From Gemmatimonadota bacterium (lineage in GTDB: Bacteria > Gemmatimonadota > Gemmatimonadetes > Longimicrobiales > Gaopeijiaceae): a stretch of 64,000 bases of DNA. Both the position numbers and the translations under genes were made by a program. Location: contig JAJCZZ010000084.1 in the NCBI GenBank assembly GCA_029262115.1, positions 1 to 64,000 on the forward strand, read 5' to 3'. Position 1 is the first letter of the stretch; each line of letters starts with the position of its first letter. Shown piece after piece: positions 52,879-61,305 of the stretch. Below the pieces are notes generated by a model. That model did no database searches. It worked only from the letters and a program-made list of their open reading frames with translations, and was not told the DNA's origin.

Positions 52879-52884
52879 TTCTTC

Positions 52885-53067
52885 TTGGTGTTTCGTCAGG
52901 GCCGAACCCACCACGGCGTCGTGTTGGTTCGCCTGCACGGCGTCGAGGCGGCGGAGAAGGCGCGGATCGCCGCTACGGCCATTGCTGATCATGTTGACGA
53001 ACTGCCTGGTGCCTTCTCGGTCATCGAGAGGGATCGCATCCGGATTAGGCTCGGCCGACCGAAGTAG
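52885..53067 (+). pseudogene. DUF5615 PIN-like toxin, C-terminal fragment
   Basis: Plus-strand VVLVRLHGVEAAEKARIAAT followed by ELPGAFSVIERDRIRIR matches the C-terminal end of DUF5615 PIN-like proteins, the toxin-like partner of small antitoxins. The N-terminal PIN core is missing. The fragment is joined head to tail with the HigB remnant, which runs the other way. Confidence 0.5.
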
Positions 53068-53100
53068 GGGTCGTGTCAGCCTTTAGACCGTGGCATCGCG

Positions 53101-53188
53101 TAACATCTGTGCCGCCTGCGCTCACTGCGTTCGCTCCGGAGAACACGGCTCGCGTTGCGAGCCGCGCCGGCACCCTTGAACGTTATCA
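53101..53188 (+). repeat. attC-like repeat C
   Basis: TAAC at 53101-53104 and GTTATCA at 53182-53188 form outer ends. GTGCCG/CGGCAC are inner complementary arms, and GGCTCGCGTTGCGAGCC makes a central hairpin. The core CTCACTGCGTTCGCTCCGG is shared with the repeat at 54.2 kb. The dyad design, length (about 85 bases) and position before a gene fit an integron attC site, though R' deviates from GTTRRRY. Confidence 0.5.
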
Positions 53189-53282
53189 GAAATTAATCAG
53201 AAATGCGCGGTGAGGATCTTAGTGGAATGGCCGGAAACGATGGTTCAGCGACCGGACGCAACGAACTGGTCAGGAGGCCTAC

Positions 53283-54158
53283 GTGATCGCACTGGGTCTT
53301 GTTGAGTCGGCATCGCTGTTCCTAGGAGAGCCTCTGCTTGGCGGAGAGAGTCTTGGCGGTGGCTATGAGTCAGAGGTGTTCCTGTCGAGTTGCAACGATA
53401 TTTCCTTGGTGCTTCATCTGAGCCCGGCATGGCGGACGACTGAGGAACTCGAGTGGGTGCATTCGGTCGTTAAGATGGTGCGTAAAGATGTTTCGGTGGC
53501 AGTTGGGCCCATCCAGAGGAAGAACCGAACTGTCTTCGAGTGGAATGGCCGGGGAGCTGCGCTATTTCCGTACGTATCCGGTAGAGCGGTACCTCGCGGC
53601 CACCCTGAGCTCGTTGAGGCGGCAGCTCGGCTCCTAGCACGGATTCATCTTGCCCTCGGTCGCCTTGACCCGCAGCCCCGGCCCGCCGGGGCCGGGAATC
53701 GGCCCCGGCCGGTTTCCGTCCCGCCGGAGCTTGAGGACAGTGAGTTGGATAAGTGGTGGAAAGGGCTAAGGAGCCGACAGCCCCGGACTGGATTGGTCCA
53801 CGGTGACTACTACGGTGCCAATCTGCTGGCCGACGACACCCAGGTAGTGGGGGTGATCGACTGGCACGAGATGGACGTCGGCCTGCTCGCCCTAGAGGTC
53901 GCGGGTGCATCATATGAATTCTGTCGAAACGACGCGCATGAACTTGATGACCATGCTGCACAGCGTTTCGTGGCAGCCTATCAGGCGAGTGGTGGGCCGC
54001 TGGCGGAATGGGAATGGGCGATGATCCCGAAGTTCCGAGCCTGGTGGGTTCGGCAAGACGCCCTTCGCTCCCTCTCTTACGGTCCCGATGGGGACCTCGA
54101 TTACGCTCGGAAGCAGATGCGCGCGTTCCACGTGTTAAGGGGTCGCGGATGGAAGTGA
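53283..54158 (+). CDS. APH-family (aminoglycoside phosphotransferase-like) kinase
   Basis: This 291-residue kinase-fold protein of the APH/choline kinase family has the catalytic loop GLVHGDYYGANLLADD (H-x-D-x5-N) and the metal-binding GVIDWHEMDVGLLALEV (D-W). The N-terminal ATP lobe is clear around GGGYESEVF. Substrates of the family include aminoglycosides, homoserine and sugars, so an antibiotic target is not proven. It lies between attC-like repeats C and D on the same strand, as a gene cassette would. Confidence 0.85.
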   Translation: MIALGLVESASLFLGEPLLGGESLGGGYESEVFLSSCNDISLVLHLSPAWRTTEELEWVHSVVKMVRKDVSVAVGPIQRKNRTVFEWNGRGAALFPYVSGRAVPRGHPELVEAAARLLARIHLALGRLDPQPRPAGAGNRPRPVSVPPELEDSELDKWWKGLRSRQPRTGLVHGDYYGANLLADDTQVVGVIDWHEMDVGLLALEVAGASYEFCRNDAHELDDHAAQRFVAAYQASGGPLAEWEWAMIPKFRAWWVRQDALRSLSYGPDGDLDYARKQMRAFHVLRGRGWK

Positions 54159-54197
54159 TGCAGTACGGGTTGAGCAGGCCACCGGAAGCGCCCTTAA

Positions 54198-54270
54198 GTT
54201 AACAAACGGGTATCGCCGGCACTCACTGTGTTCGCTCCGGTGAATCACGGCCCTGTAGCGTATCTGCTAA
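54198..54270 (+). repeat. attC-like repeat D
   Basis: GTTAACAAACG (54198-54208) is a good attC R''/L'' end, 40 bases after the kinase stop. It is followed by TCGCCGGCACTCACTGTG and the shared core TTCGCTCCGGTGAATCACGG, then CCCTGTAGCGTATCTGCTA, which also occurs at 1001-1017. A right end with GTTA is not visible, so the site may be partial. Confidence 0.45.
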
Positions 54271-54325
54271 TCGAGCAGTATTTCTGTGGTCGCCGGAAGT
54301 TCGGGTCGTATCGAGGTCTAGTGAG

Positions 54326-54344
54326 TAGCACAGTGAGTGTGCTA
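54326..54344. promoter_or_regulatory. Operator-like dyad of the HigBA operon
   Basis: TAGCACAGTGAGTGTGCTA has perfect 7-base arms around GTGAG and ends 10 bases before the HigB start. HigA proteins repress their own operon through such a dyad overlapping the promoter. Confidence 0.6.
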
Positions 54345-54354
54345 TCGTGCTAGT

Positions 54355-54651
54355 ATGGCGATAGAGTTCCGAAATCGGTGCGCCGAGGATGTCTTCAACG
54401 GTGTCGATTCCAAGGCCGCCCGAAAGCTATGCCCACCGGACCTTGTGAGTCGCGCACGGGAGAGGCTCTTCCTCTTGGATGACGCGGAAGTGCTTCAGGA
54501 TCTCCGCGTTCCTCCAAGGAACCGCCTTGAGACGCTCAAGGGAGATCGGGAGGGTCAGTCCAGCGTCCGAATCAACGATCAGTTCCGCATTTGTTTCCGG
54601 TGGACGGAGCGGGGGGCGATAGACGTTGAGATTGTCGACTATCACTCGTAG
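54355..54651 (+). CDS. higB: HigB toxin (RelE/ParE family)
   Basis: This 98-residue mRNA-cleaving toxin begins MAIEFRNRCAEDVFNG, with PPRNRLETLKGDREGQSSVR and INDQFRICFRWTERGAIDVE, then VEIVDYHS, the fully conserved HigB end. An upstream in-frame ATG is rejected because it lies inside the operator dyad. Toxin-first order with HigA is typical. Confidence 0.92.
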   Translation: MAIEFRNRCAEDVFNGVDSKAARKLCPPDLVSRARERLFLLDDAEVLQDLRVPPRNRLETLKGDREGQSSVRINDQFRICFRWTERGAIDVEIVDYHS

Positions 54652-54667
54652 CGAGAGGAAAAGGAGA

Positions 54668-54991
54668 ATGGTCAGGGTCCCCACACATCGCCCGCCTACC
54701 CACGCCGGTGAGATGCTCTTACGGGAGTTCCTGGAGCCTTTGGGAATCACCCAGACCCAGCTCGCTGAGCGGATGGAGATCCCCCTCCAGCGGATCAACA
54801 GCCTCGTGAACGGCAGGCGCGGCATCACCCCGGACACGGCCCTGCGCCTGTCCAAGGTCTTTGGCACCACCCCCGGGTTCTGGATGAATCACCAGCTGCG
54901 TTGGGACCTCTTCCATGCAGAGCGTGATGCGAAGAAGACATTGGAGCGCATCGAGCCCGTTCCCAGGCGAGACCTCGTTGGGATCACCTGA
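54668..54991 (+). CDS. higA: HigA antitoxin (XRE family)
   Basis: This 107-residue antitoxin has THAGEMLLREFLEPLGITQT, then QLAERMEIPLQRINSLVNGR and RGITPDTALRLSKVFGTTPG, the HigA helix-turn-helix. The ATG at 54668 has an AGGAG-type ribosome site and is 17 bases after HigB. The operon is intact, unlike the decayed pair nearby. Confidence 0.93.
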   Translation: MVRVPTHRPPTHAGEMLLREFLEPLGITQTQLAERMEIPLQRINSLVNGRRGITPDTALRLSKVFGTTPGFWMNHQLRWDLFHAERDAKKTLERIEPVPRRDLVGIT

Positions 54992-55138
54992 GTGGTAAGA
55001 AGAAATGGTATCGGTCGCGGTTGAGGGGATTCCGTTGGAGGATGCCCGTACCACGGTCCGGTCCCGATTCGGGTGGTAGTCCGACTTCATCCCGAGACGC
55101 TTGATGAGTTCATGGAGCGGCCATACCCCCTCCCGCCC

Positions 55139-56362
55139 CTACTCCTTCACAATCCGATACCGCGACACGGCCTGGACGTCATTCCGATCCAGTTCGGAGC
55201 ACAGCAGATACTCTCCATCCACGTCCAACAGTCGACACCCGCCCGGGCTCTCGACCCTCCCGAGAACGAAGCCGTCGGGGAGAAGGACTGTAAAGAACTG
55301 CGGCGGAGCACCTCCCCGCTCGTACGATCCGAGCCACACCGTCCCGTCTCGTCCAACCGTCATCGACGAAAAGACCGGCTGAAAATCCGCGACCGACCGT
55401 TCGAGCTCGAGCGCGTCTTCCATGCGCTTCAGGACCGCCGGCGCTGCCTCGCGGTGCCCGCTTGCACGATCGAGATAGGCGGCCTTGTGTGCGGCCCACC
55501 ATTCATCGTCGACGGCCACCCGCTCCGGCGCCCAACGTGCGACCTGACGTAGTTCTCCATCCAGCCCGTACCAGCGAACCTCCGCCTCCGGCGAGGCCGC
55601 GTAGACGAAACGGTCTTCGGTGGCATCGACCTCGCCTCGCTCCCCGGTGCTTCGGGTTGCCGCAAAGCCGCCGGGACCGGCATACGTCGCGATCATCGGG
55701 AACCAGCCGACGGTGTCCATCGGCGCGGCGCCGTCCCATCCAGTTGCCACGACGGGGCCGTCCCGCCAGGGGATGAATGCAGGGTCGGGCGAGGCAGACC
55801 AAGCGCCGACATCCATGACAATCCGCCCGGTAGGCGACGCCACCATCGGCCGAAGGGAATACGGCGCGCGAGATTCCCGGCGGAAGGTCCGCCCGAGCGA
55901 TCCCGTCGCGTCGAATACCGCCCAGCGTCCGTCTCCTCCCACGGTCAGGACGGAATCTCCCGGTAGCAGGACGGCCCCCCGAAGTCCTCCACCGATCTCC
56001 GACGGACCGTCTCCGCGCCCGCCGAAAACCGCCTCTACGTCCCCACCCGGCCCCACGACGTAGACGATGTCCGACCGGGAATCCGTCACCAGGGCGCCGC
56101 CGTCGCTACGCAGAGCACCGGACCCGAGCCCCTCGAACTCCGGGCCGTCGTCACTCCAACCGACGCGCCAATCCGGTCGGCTCGCGACCGTCCAGGGAGC
56201 CAGCTGCGTCCCGCTACCCGCCGTCTGCACCACCCGCACGTCGGCGGAATCTGTAACGGTAGGCAGGGCCACAGACGGCGAGGGGTCGGCGGCGCAGCCG
56301 CCGAGCGCGAAGCCGCCGAGGAGACAGAGGAGGACGGTGGACGGTTGGGTCGGGTGTCTCAT
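55139..56362 (-). CDS. 6-bladed beta-propeller lipoprotein
   Basis: This 407-residue lipoprotein (signal with lipobox LGGCAAD) has the propeller family pattern FGGRGDGPSEIGGGLRGAVL, GALRSDGGALVTDSRSDIVY and SSMTVGRDGTVWLGSYERGG. The start at 56362 (MRHPTQPS) is the first position giving a normal signal. The frame is open further upstream without homology. The function is unknown. Confidence 0.8.
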   Translation of the reverse strand: MRHPTQPSTVLLCLLGGFALGGCAADPSPSVALPTVTDSADVRVVQTAGSGTQLAPWTVASRPDWRVGWSDDGPEFEGLGSGALRSDGGALVTDSRSDIVYVVGPGGDVEAVFGGRGDGPSEIGGGLRGAVLLPGDSVLTVGGDGRWAVFDATGSLGRTFRRESRAPYSLRPMVASPTGRIVMDVGAWSASPDPAFIPWRDGPVVATGWDGAAPMDTVGWFPMIATYAGPGGFAATRSTGERGEVDATEDRFVYAASPEAEVRWYGLDGELRQVARWAPERVAVDDEWWAAHKAAYLDRASGHREAAPAVLKRMEDALELERSVADFQPVFSSMTVGRDGTVWLGSYERGGAPPQFFTVLLPDGFVLGRVESPGGCRLLDVDGEYLLCSELDRNDVQAVSRYRIVKE

Positions 56363-56508
56363 ACAGGATAGGGGACGAGGGCACTGGATTCCGTATTCTA
56401 TGCGGGAGGCTCCGGCTATCGCCACCACGCACCGATATCACGTTTGTAATTCCGCCGGCCGCCTGTACTGGTCGCCGGGCGCCGCACCCGAAAGCCGCGA
56501 TCTTCCCC

Positions 56509-58452
56509 CTACCGCCCCTCCACCCGCGCCGACAGGAACGCTGGATCCAGGTCGCTGAAGCCGATCTGGTCGACCACGACCTCTCCGGCCACCGCTTGAT
56601 CGAAGACGAGTCGGACCGCTTCGAGCCGGCGAACGTCGAGCGCGGGGTTGGCCGCGACGAAGTCGCCCAGAGGAATCGAGTACGTCTGCAGCACCATCTC
56701 CCAGAGCGTCTGGAAGCGTCGGTTTTCCTGGTCGCGGCGGCGGGAGATCGTGGTCTTCAAGGGGCGGCGCACCGGCCCGTAGGCCGACAGGATCACACTG
56801 GCCGTCCCGCCTGAGGCGTCCCGGACCTCCACGCTGAGGTCGACCGGGGGCTTCTCATCGTCCTCGTCGTCTCCACCCCCCGGACGCCCTCGACCGCCGC
56901 CGCTCGATTCCTCCGACTTGGTCGTGTCCGGGACCGGATCCGCACGGGGGCCCGGCAGGTTCTCGGTGGCAGCAAGAGTGAAGTCGAGCGTGGTGCCGGC
57001 CGAAAGCGCCCACCGCCGGGCGGATCCCGCGGGGAGGGCGACCTCGAAGGCGGCCGGTGGGCCCATGCGCGTGGTATCCGCTCCCGCAATCCGATTGTTC
57101 CAGCCCAACCACACCGCCTGGTTCTCCTGACTGGCGGACGTGTTGTTCCGGTTGGCGGAGCGAAGCTCGAGGGTGGCCTCGCGCCATACGGCCAACGAGT
57201 CGCCGCGCAGCCGCACGCCCGCCTCGGTGCCGGAGGTGACGTCGATATCCTCTTCGAAGGTGGCGAGCGGACGGAAGTCGCTCGTCTCGAAGCGCGTCAC
57301 GTACATCGTCTTGGGAAGCCACTCGCCCACGACCCTGTGATCCCGGAACATGGGCAGGTATCGCTTATCTCCACGAAGAACCGTCTCGAGGAACGCGGAC
57401 ACGTAGAGCTCGGCAAAGCGGCGCTGATCCTCTCCGGGAATGAGCGTCCTCAGGTCGAGAATCCGACCACTCCGGGGACCGTTGTCGTGCGCGCCCCAGA
57501 CCGTATTCCACTGCCCGTGGTTCGCACGATACACGTAGATGGCCGACTTGAAGTGGAAGTCATCGTCTGTGAAGCGGAGGCGGTTGTAGATGCGCAGGCC
57601 GTGGAAGCTCGTCACGTCACCGTCGTGGGAGCCGTGAAAGACCAGATAGCTCACATTCTCCGTAGCGACTTTTCGACCGGTCGGGAGGTACTGACCGTCC
57701 ACCGGCGCGATCGAAACGATGCCCTTGATGTCAAAACCGAAGTCGAAGTCGAGCGTGGCGTCGTCCGGGTAGTGGCTCAGCGTGTTGAAGGCGGCCGCGT
57801 TCGCCACGGCCTCCCCACCCCGGGAGTGGCCCATGAGCACGATATTGCCCATGTCGACCTTCCCTGTGAATGGGTTACCTGCTTCTCCGGTCCAGTCACG
57901 GAAGAGCCCGAGATGCCTCAACAAGAACCAGCCGCGCGCGTCGTTCTCTCCGCGGATGCCCCCGTTGATGAAGTTCTCGTCCACGCTCGCCAGGATGTAG
58001 CCGCGGCTCGCCAGGAGCTCGCCCAGGTAGTCGTACCCCGGGTCGGAGAAGTCCTTCATGTTGTGGTTTCCGTGCACCACCAACACGAGGGGAAACGGTC
58101 CGGCACCGTCGGGATACCAGACGCGTGCGTTCAGCGGCATCTCCTTGGGCGTGAAACCCCAGTAGTCGTTCCGCTCGTCCGCGGACTGGCCGAGGCTGAC
58201 CAGCTTGGACGCATCGACCGCTTCGGTCGTGATCGCAACCGAATCGCGGTACTCGGCTCGGTTCTTGTCGGTCCCGCTTCCGTAGTAGAGCGTCAGGACG
58301 TCGTACCGGCCGGTCGCACCGGGGTCGGGAGCGTCCAACGCCTGATGGGCGAGGACGGTCGGCGCGTCGTTCGGGCTGAACTCGAGGGCGGGAGCACACG
58401 AGGCAAGCAGGGCCAGAGCCGCCGTCGCGGCATTTCGAGATCGGTTGGTCAT
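56509..58452 (-). CDS. Exported alpha/beta hydrolase with disordered linker
   Basis: This 647-residue exported alpha/beta-hydrolase-fold protein has a lipoprotein-like signal (ALALLASCAPALEF). The hydrolase half contains FPLVLVVHGNHNMKDFSDPG, the nucleophile elbow GHSRGGEAVANAA and the VFHGSHDGDVT acid/histidine region. A beta-rich second part is interrupted by a linker of acidic Gly/Asp/Glu repeats (residues about 520-545). Such proteins can act on esters, but the substrate is unknown. Confidence 0.8.
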   Translation of the reverse strand: MTNRSRNAATAALALLASCAPALEFSPNDAPTVLAHQALDAPDPGATGRYDVLTLYYGSGTDKNRAEYRDSVAITTEAVDASKLVSLGQSADERNDYWGFTPKEMPLNARVWYPDGAGPFPLVLVVHGNHNMKDFSDPGYDYLGELLASRGYILASVDENFINGGIRGENDARGWFLLRHLGLFRDWTGEAGNPFTGKVDMGNIVLMGHSRGGEAVANAAAFNTLSHYPDDATLDFDFGFDIKGIVSIAPVDGQYLPTGRKVATENVSYLVFHGSHDGDVTSFHGLRIYNRLRFTDDDFHFKSAIYVYRANHGQWNTVWGAHDNGPRSGRILDLRTLIPGEDQRRFAELYVSAFLETVLRGDKRYLPMFRDHRVVGEWLPKTMYVTRFETSDFRPLATFEEDIDVTSGTEAGVRLRGDSLAVWREATLELRSANRNNTSASQENQAVWLGWNNRIAGADTTRMGPPAAFEVALPAGSARRWALSAGTTLDFTLAATENLPGPRADPVPDTTKSEESSGGGRGRPGGGDDEDDEKPPVDLSVEVRDASGGTASVILSAYGPVRRPLKTTISRRRDQENRRFQTLWEMVLQTYSIPLGDFVAANPALDVRRLEAVRLVFDQAVAGEVVVDQIGFSDLDPAFLSARVEGR

Positions 58453-58579
58453 AGCCGAAAGACTAGGTCGAAACAGTGGAGACCGGCAACGGCAGGCCCT
58501 CGCCTGACCCATCTCCCTTGGACCCGCCCCGGCCGTCCTGGGTAGCGTTGGCTCCCACTACCGACACCAGGAGAAGTTC

Positions 58580-59050
58580 GTGGCAAACCCCACCGTGACC
58601 ATCGAAACCAACCAGGGCACCATCAAAGCCGAGATGTACGCCGACGTGGCACCCGAGACCACCGGCAACTTCATGAAGCTGGCGAAGGACGGCTTCTACG
58701 ACGGCGTCGTGTTCCATAGAGTCATCAAGGACTTCATGATCCAGGGCGGCGACCCGACAGGCACCGGCCGCGGTGGACCGGGCTACACGATCAAGGACGA
58801 ATTCGCGCCGGGCCTCACCCACAGTAAGAAGGGGCTGTTCTCGATGGCGAACTCGGGGCCCAACTCGGGCGGATCCCAGTTCTTCATCACGCTCGTCGCG
58901 ACGCCCTGGCTCGACGGAAAGCACGCGATCTTCGGCGAGGTCGTCGAGGGCATGGACGTGGTCGACAAGATCGGCGCTAGCATGACGGGGCCGGGGGATC
59001 GCCCGAAGGACGAGATCCGCATGGAGAAGGTGACGGTCTCGGAAGAGTAG
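58580..59050 (+). CDS. Cyclophilin-type peptidyl-prolyl cis-trans isomerase
   Basis: This 156-residue single-domain cyclophilin shows FMKLAKDGFYDGVVFHRVIK, DFMIQGGDPTGTGRGGPGYT, FSMANSGPNSGGSQFFITLV and the WLDGKHAIFGEVVEGMDVVD end. The arginine in FHRVIK and the QFFI phenylalanine form the proline pocket. It has no signal peptide, so it works in the cytosol. GTG start. Confidence 0.96.
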   Translation: MANPTVTIETNQGTIKAEMYADVAPETTGNFMKLAKDGFYDGVVFHRVIKDFMIQGGDPTGTGRGGPGYTIKDEFAPGLTHSKKGLFSMANSGPNSGGSQFFITLVATPWLDGKHAIFGEVVEGMDVVDKIGASMTGPGDRPKDEIRMEKVTVSEE

Positions 59051-59267
59051 AAGGGATGCTGGCTTCTCGCGGGTATGGAGATGCGCGGCGGTCATGAGCG
59101 CGGCGGCGTGCCAGGGCTCCACCGAAGCTCCGGTGTCGGTCGGACCGGGCAGCTACATCACGTCGGGCGAGGCGGTCCGAAGATCCGTGTTAACCGATGG
59201 GCGCCACCGCCCCTCGCTCCGCCACGCTACTGCGACCCATCCTTGAGGCGAGCACCCCTCTCACACC

Positions 59268-59498
59268 TCAACGCGCGCCGACCCCTTCCGGTGGCCACTC
59301 AAGTGTGGGTCGCTTCTTCTCCTCCGCGCACTCCCTCAAATACAGATTGATCAGGGTCTGGTATGGGATCCCGGTCTCCTCCGCGAGGCCCTTGAAATAC
59401 TCCACCGTGGGACCATCCAGACGGATCGTGACCCGTTGCTTCAGTCGACCGGCATACGGGTTCTTCCTTGCTTTTGAGAAGTCGTACTCGTCTCTCAT
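59268..59498 (-). CDS. brnA: BrnA-type (CopG) antitoxin
   Basis: A 76-residue antitoxin: QRVTIRLDGPTVEYFKGLAE, then YQTLINLYLRECAEEKKRP is the ribbon-helix-helix of BrnA. It should bind the operon and BrnT. It lies seven bases after the BrnT stop. The gene is intact while the toxin is not. Confidence 0.88.
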   Translation of the reverse strand: MRDEYDFSKARKNPYAGRLKQRVTIRLDGPTVEYFKGLAEETGIPYQTLINLYLRECAEEKKRPTLEWPPEGVGAR

Positions 59499-59504
59499 TC
59501 GGAT

Positions 59505-59834
59505 CTACCTCAAGCGAATCTCGTAGTCGCGTGTCTCCGGGCGGGTCGCTTTCCGCGCAGGGATGATCCGTATCGTGTCCCCGTCTCGTAGAGCGTGCAC
59601 CACGACCAGGAGTCGCAGCGAGGCGCTCAGACCGAGCATGACGACCCGCTCTTCGTCGGTGCGGGGGTGAGGGTCCTCCTAGAGCAGCGCCTGCTCGTCG
59701 TAGAACACCGAGCGCGCCTCTTCAAACGAGACGCCGTGCTTCCGACGGTTCATTTCCGCCTTACGGGAATCCCACTCGAATCGGATCTGGCCCTGAACGT
59801 GCAGAGCGGCGTGCCGTTCCACTGGGGTGGTCAT
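59505..59834 (-). pseudogene. brnT: BrnT toxin with premature stop
   Basis: BrnT is a RelE-fold ribonuclease. The frame opens IRFEWDSRKAEMNRRKHGVS, FEEARSVFYDEQALL, then a TAG at 59679-59681, and continues in frame EDPHPRTDEERVVMLGLSAS, LRLLVVVHALRDGDTIRIIP, ARKATRPETRDYEIRLR to 59505. The stop falls in the middle of the domain where a codon is expected, so the toxin is inactive unless the stop is suppressed. No frameshift is needed. A CTC-TAG-GAG context suggests a single-base substitution. Confidence 0.85.
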
Positions 59835-60066
59835 CAGGCTCACGGACGCTGTCCGGACCCTTGGCTCCCGAAACAACTCGCCGCCCATTCTTGCGGTGCG
59901 GCGACCACGCAAGAACGATCACTGATGCATGAAGCTGCCATAGGTTCCGTCACGTTGATCGATCGGTCTTTTTCTCGGGACACCAAACCTCCAGCGGCGG
60001 GCAGGTCAAAGGGGGCGGACACCTCAATACCCTTTACCTGAGCAATGCTTGGCTTCGCTCCCCTTC

Positions 60067-60570
60067 CTACCTGGGTCCACCGCCATCCATGACGTCCGCG
60101 ACCCGGGCACCCAGGGCACCGCCGCGTAGGATGACCAACTCGGCGGCAACCCAAAAATTGTTGTCGGTCGCTGGACCGGTCTTCTTGTCGCGCATTACCA
60201 CACCACCATCTTGAAGGACCTCGAAGTCCAACGAGCTAGGTCCACCGGCGTTGTACCCCTCTATAAGCACGTATAGGTCACCGCCCGTTATGAGTGCGGA
60301 GAAAACGTTCGGCTTGTCATTGCGAAGCGCCACGATATCGCGGACGATATCGACGTTTGCGACGCCACCGAGCTGTCTGTTCGTGTAGACGACGACTTTG
60401 TCGTCGCCCCCTGCCTCCTTCGACCACTTGCTAGCCACGGACACACGGGCGCCGTCATCGGGGGAATCGATGCGTACAAACCAGCTACCAATCCGCGGAG
60501 CGGTGTTCCGTCGAATATCTCTGAGCAGCTGGAGCTCCGCCTTGTTGTTGGGAGGTGGTGGAGGTGGCAT
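60067..60570 (-). CDS. Hypothetical protein in a cassette-like position
   Basis: This 167-residue protein starts with a proline run (MPPPPPP), followed by NNKAELQLLRDIRRNTAPRI and beta-rich sequence ending in LGARVADVMDGGGPR. I recognise no family. A GAGAGGA site lies eight bases before the ATG at 60570. It follows the right end of an attC-like repeat (60719) on the same strand, as the gene of a cassette would. Confidence 0.6.
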   Translation of the reverse strand: MPPPPPPNNKAELQLLRDIRRNTAPRIGSWFVRIDSPDDGARVSVASKWSKEAGGDDKVVVYTNRQLGGVANVDIVRDIVALRNDKPNVFSALITGGDLYVLIEGYNAGGPSSLDFEVLQDGGVVMRDKKTGPATDNNFWVAAELVILRGGALGARVADVMDGGGPR

Positions 60571-60718
60571 GAGAAGTCCTCTCGTTGGAAATGAGCTAGG
60601 CATGAGGCGCTCTATCTGCGCCCATACCATCAGACGGACATACCGTGTGCTTTTCTCGCTCAGGGGCTGCGGCTACCCCGGTAGCTCGAAGACAGAAGGT
60701 GGCTCAGAACGGCGGACG

Positions 60719-60838
60719 CTAACGTTCAGAGTTACCGGCGCAGCCCCCCGCAACTCCGGTTGAGGCTCCACTTCCGCTGACCCTTGTGCCGTCGTCCAGC
60801 CTACCCGAGACGTTTGGGGTCGTGATCCTCCGAAGCGA
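60719..60838 (-). repeat. attC-like repeat E (minus orientation)
   Basis: On the minus strand the core TCGCTTCGGAGGATCACGAC (60838-60819) matches the cores at 982, 53.1 and 54.2 kb, and the right end GGTAACTCTGAACGTTAGC lies 119 bases further on, the same spacing as repeat A. GTTAGCG at the end fits an attC R' (GTTRRRY-like). The left end is missing or diverged. Repeat A faces plus, this one minus. Confidence 0.5.
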
Positions 60839-60929
60839 GCGAAGCGAACCGGGCGCGGTGGCTGACGCGGCAGTGACAAGGCGGTTCGGTTGGTCGATCA
60901 CAAGGGTGAGAAGCGAACCAAGACTGGAG

Positions 60930-61305
60930 TGGGAGGGTCCACTTCAGGGATCGGCGCACATGGGAGATCGTTGGTGTCCTGGAGGACGTCCGCAGACAAG
61001 GCTTAGAGTCGAAGGCGGGCCCGGAGGTCTTCCTGCCACTCTCCCAAGAACCCTTCAATGGTTTCTTCGTGATCAGAACCCGGGGGAACGCCTCGGCAAT
61101 GGTCGGGTCCATCCGGGAGGCCCTTTGGGACGCTGACACTTCTCAGGCGATTTGGGCCAACCGCCCGGTGATCAACATGCTGTCCGAGTGGACGCGCCAG
61201 CGCACGTTCAACACGGCACTCCTAACCGCTTTTGCCGCATTGGCTTTGGCGCTCTCGGCTATTGGGGTCTACGGATTGATGGCGTTCTCGGTGGAGTTGA
61301 GGTTG
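60930..61305 (+). pseudogene. ADOP-type ABC permease fragment
   Basis: Plus-strand codons read TWEIVGVLEDVRRQGLESKA, GPEVFLPLSQEPFNGFFVI, RTRGNASAMVGSIREALWDA, TRQRTFNTALLTAFAALALA and LSAIGVYGLMAFSVEL, which match part of a MacB-type periplasmic region and the first FtsX helix of an ADOP permease. The frame is open but begins and ends abruptly: the right end is cut at about 61305 where IS91-like sequence starts. No start is apparent. Confidence 0.75.

Noticed and set aside
59190-59230. GTTAACCGATGGGCGCC near the end of brnA as a further attC-like site
   Set aside because: It has a GTTAAC but lacks the shared core and the complementary end seen in the other copies.
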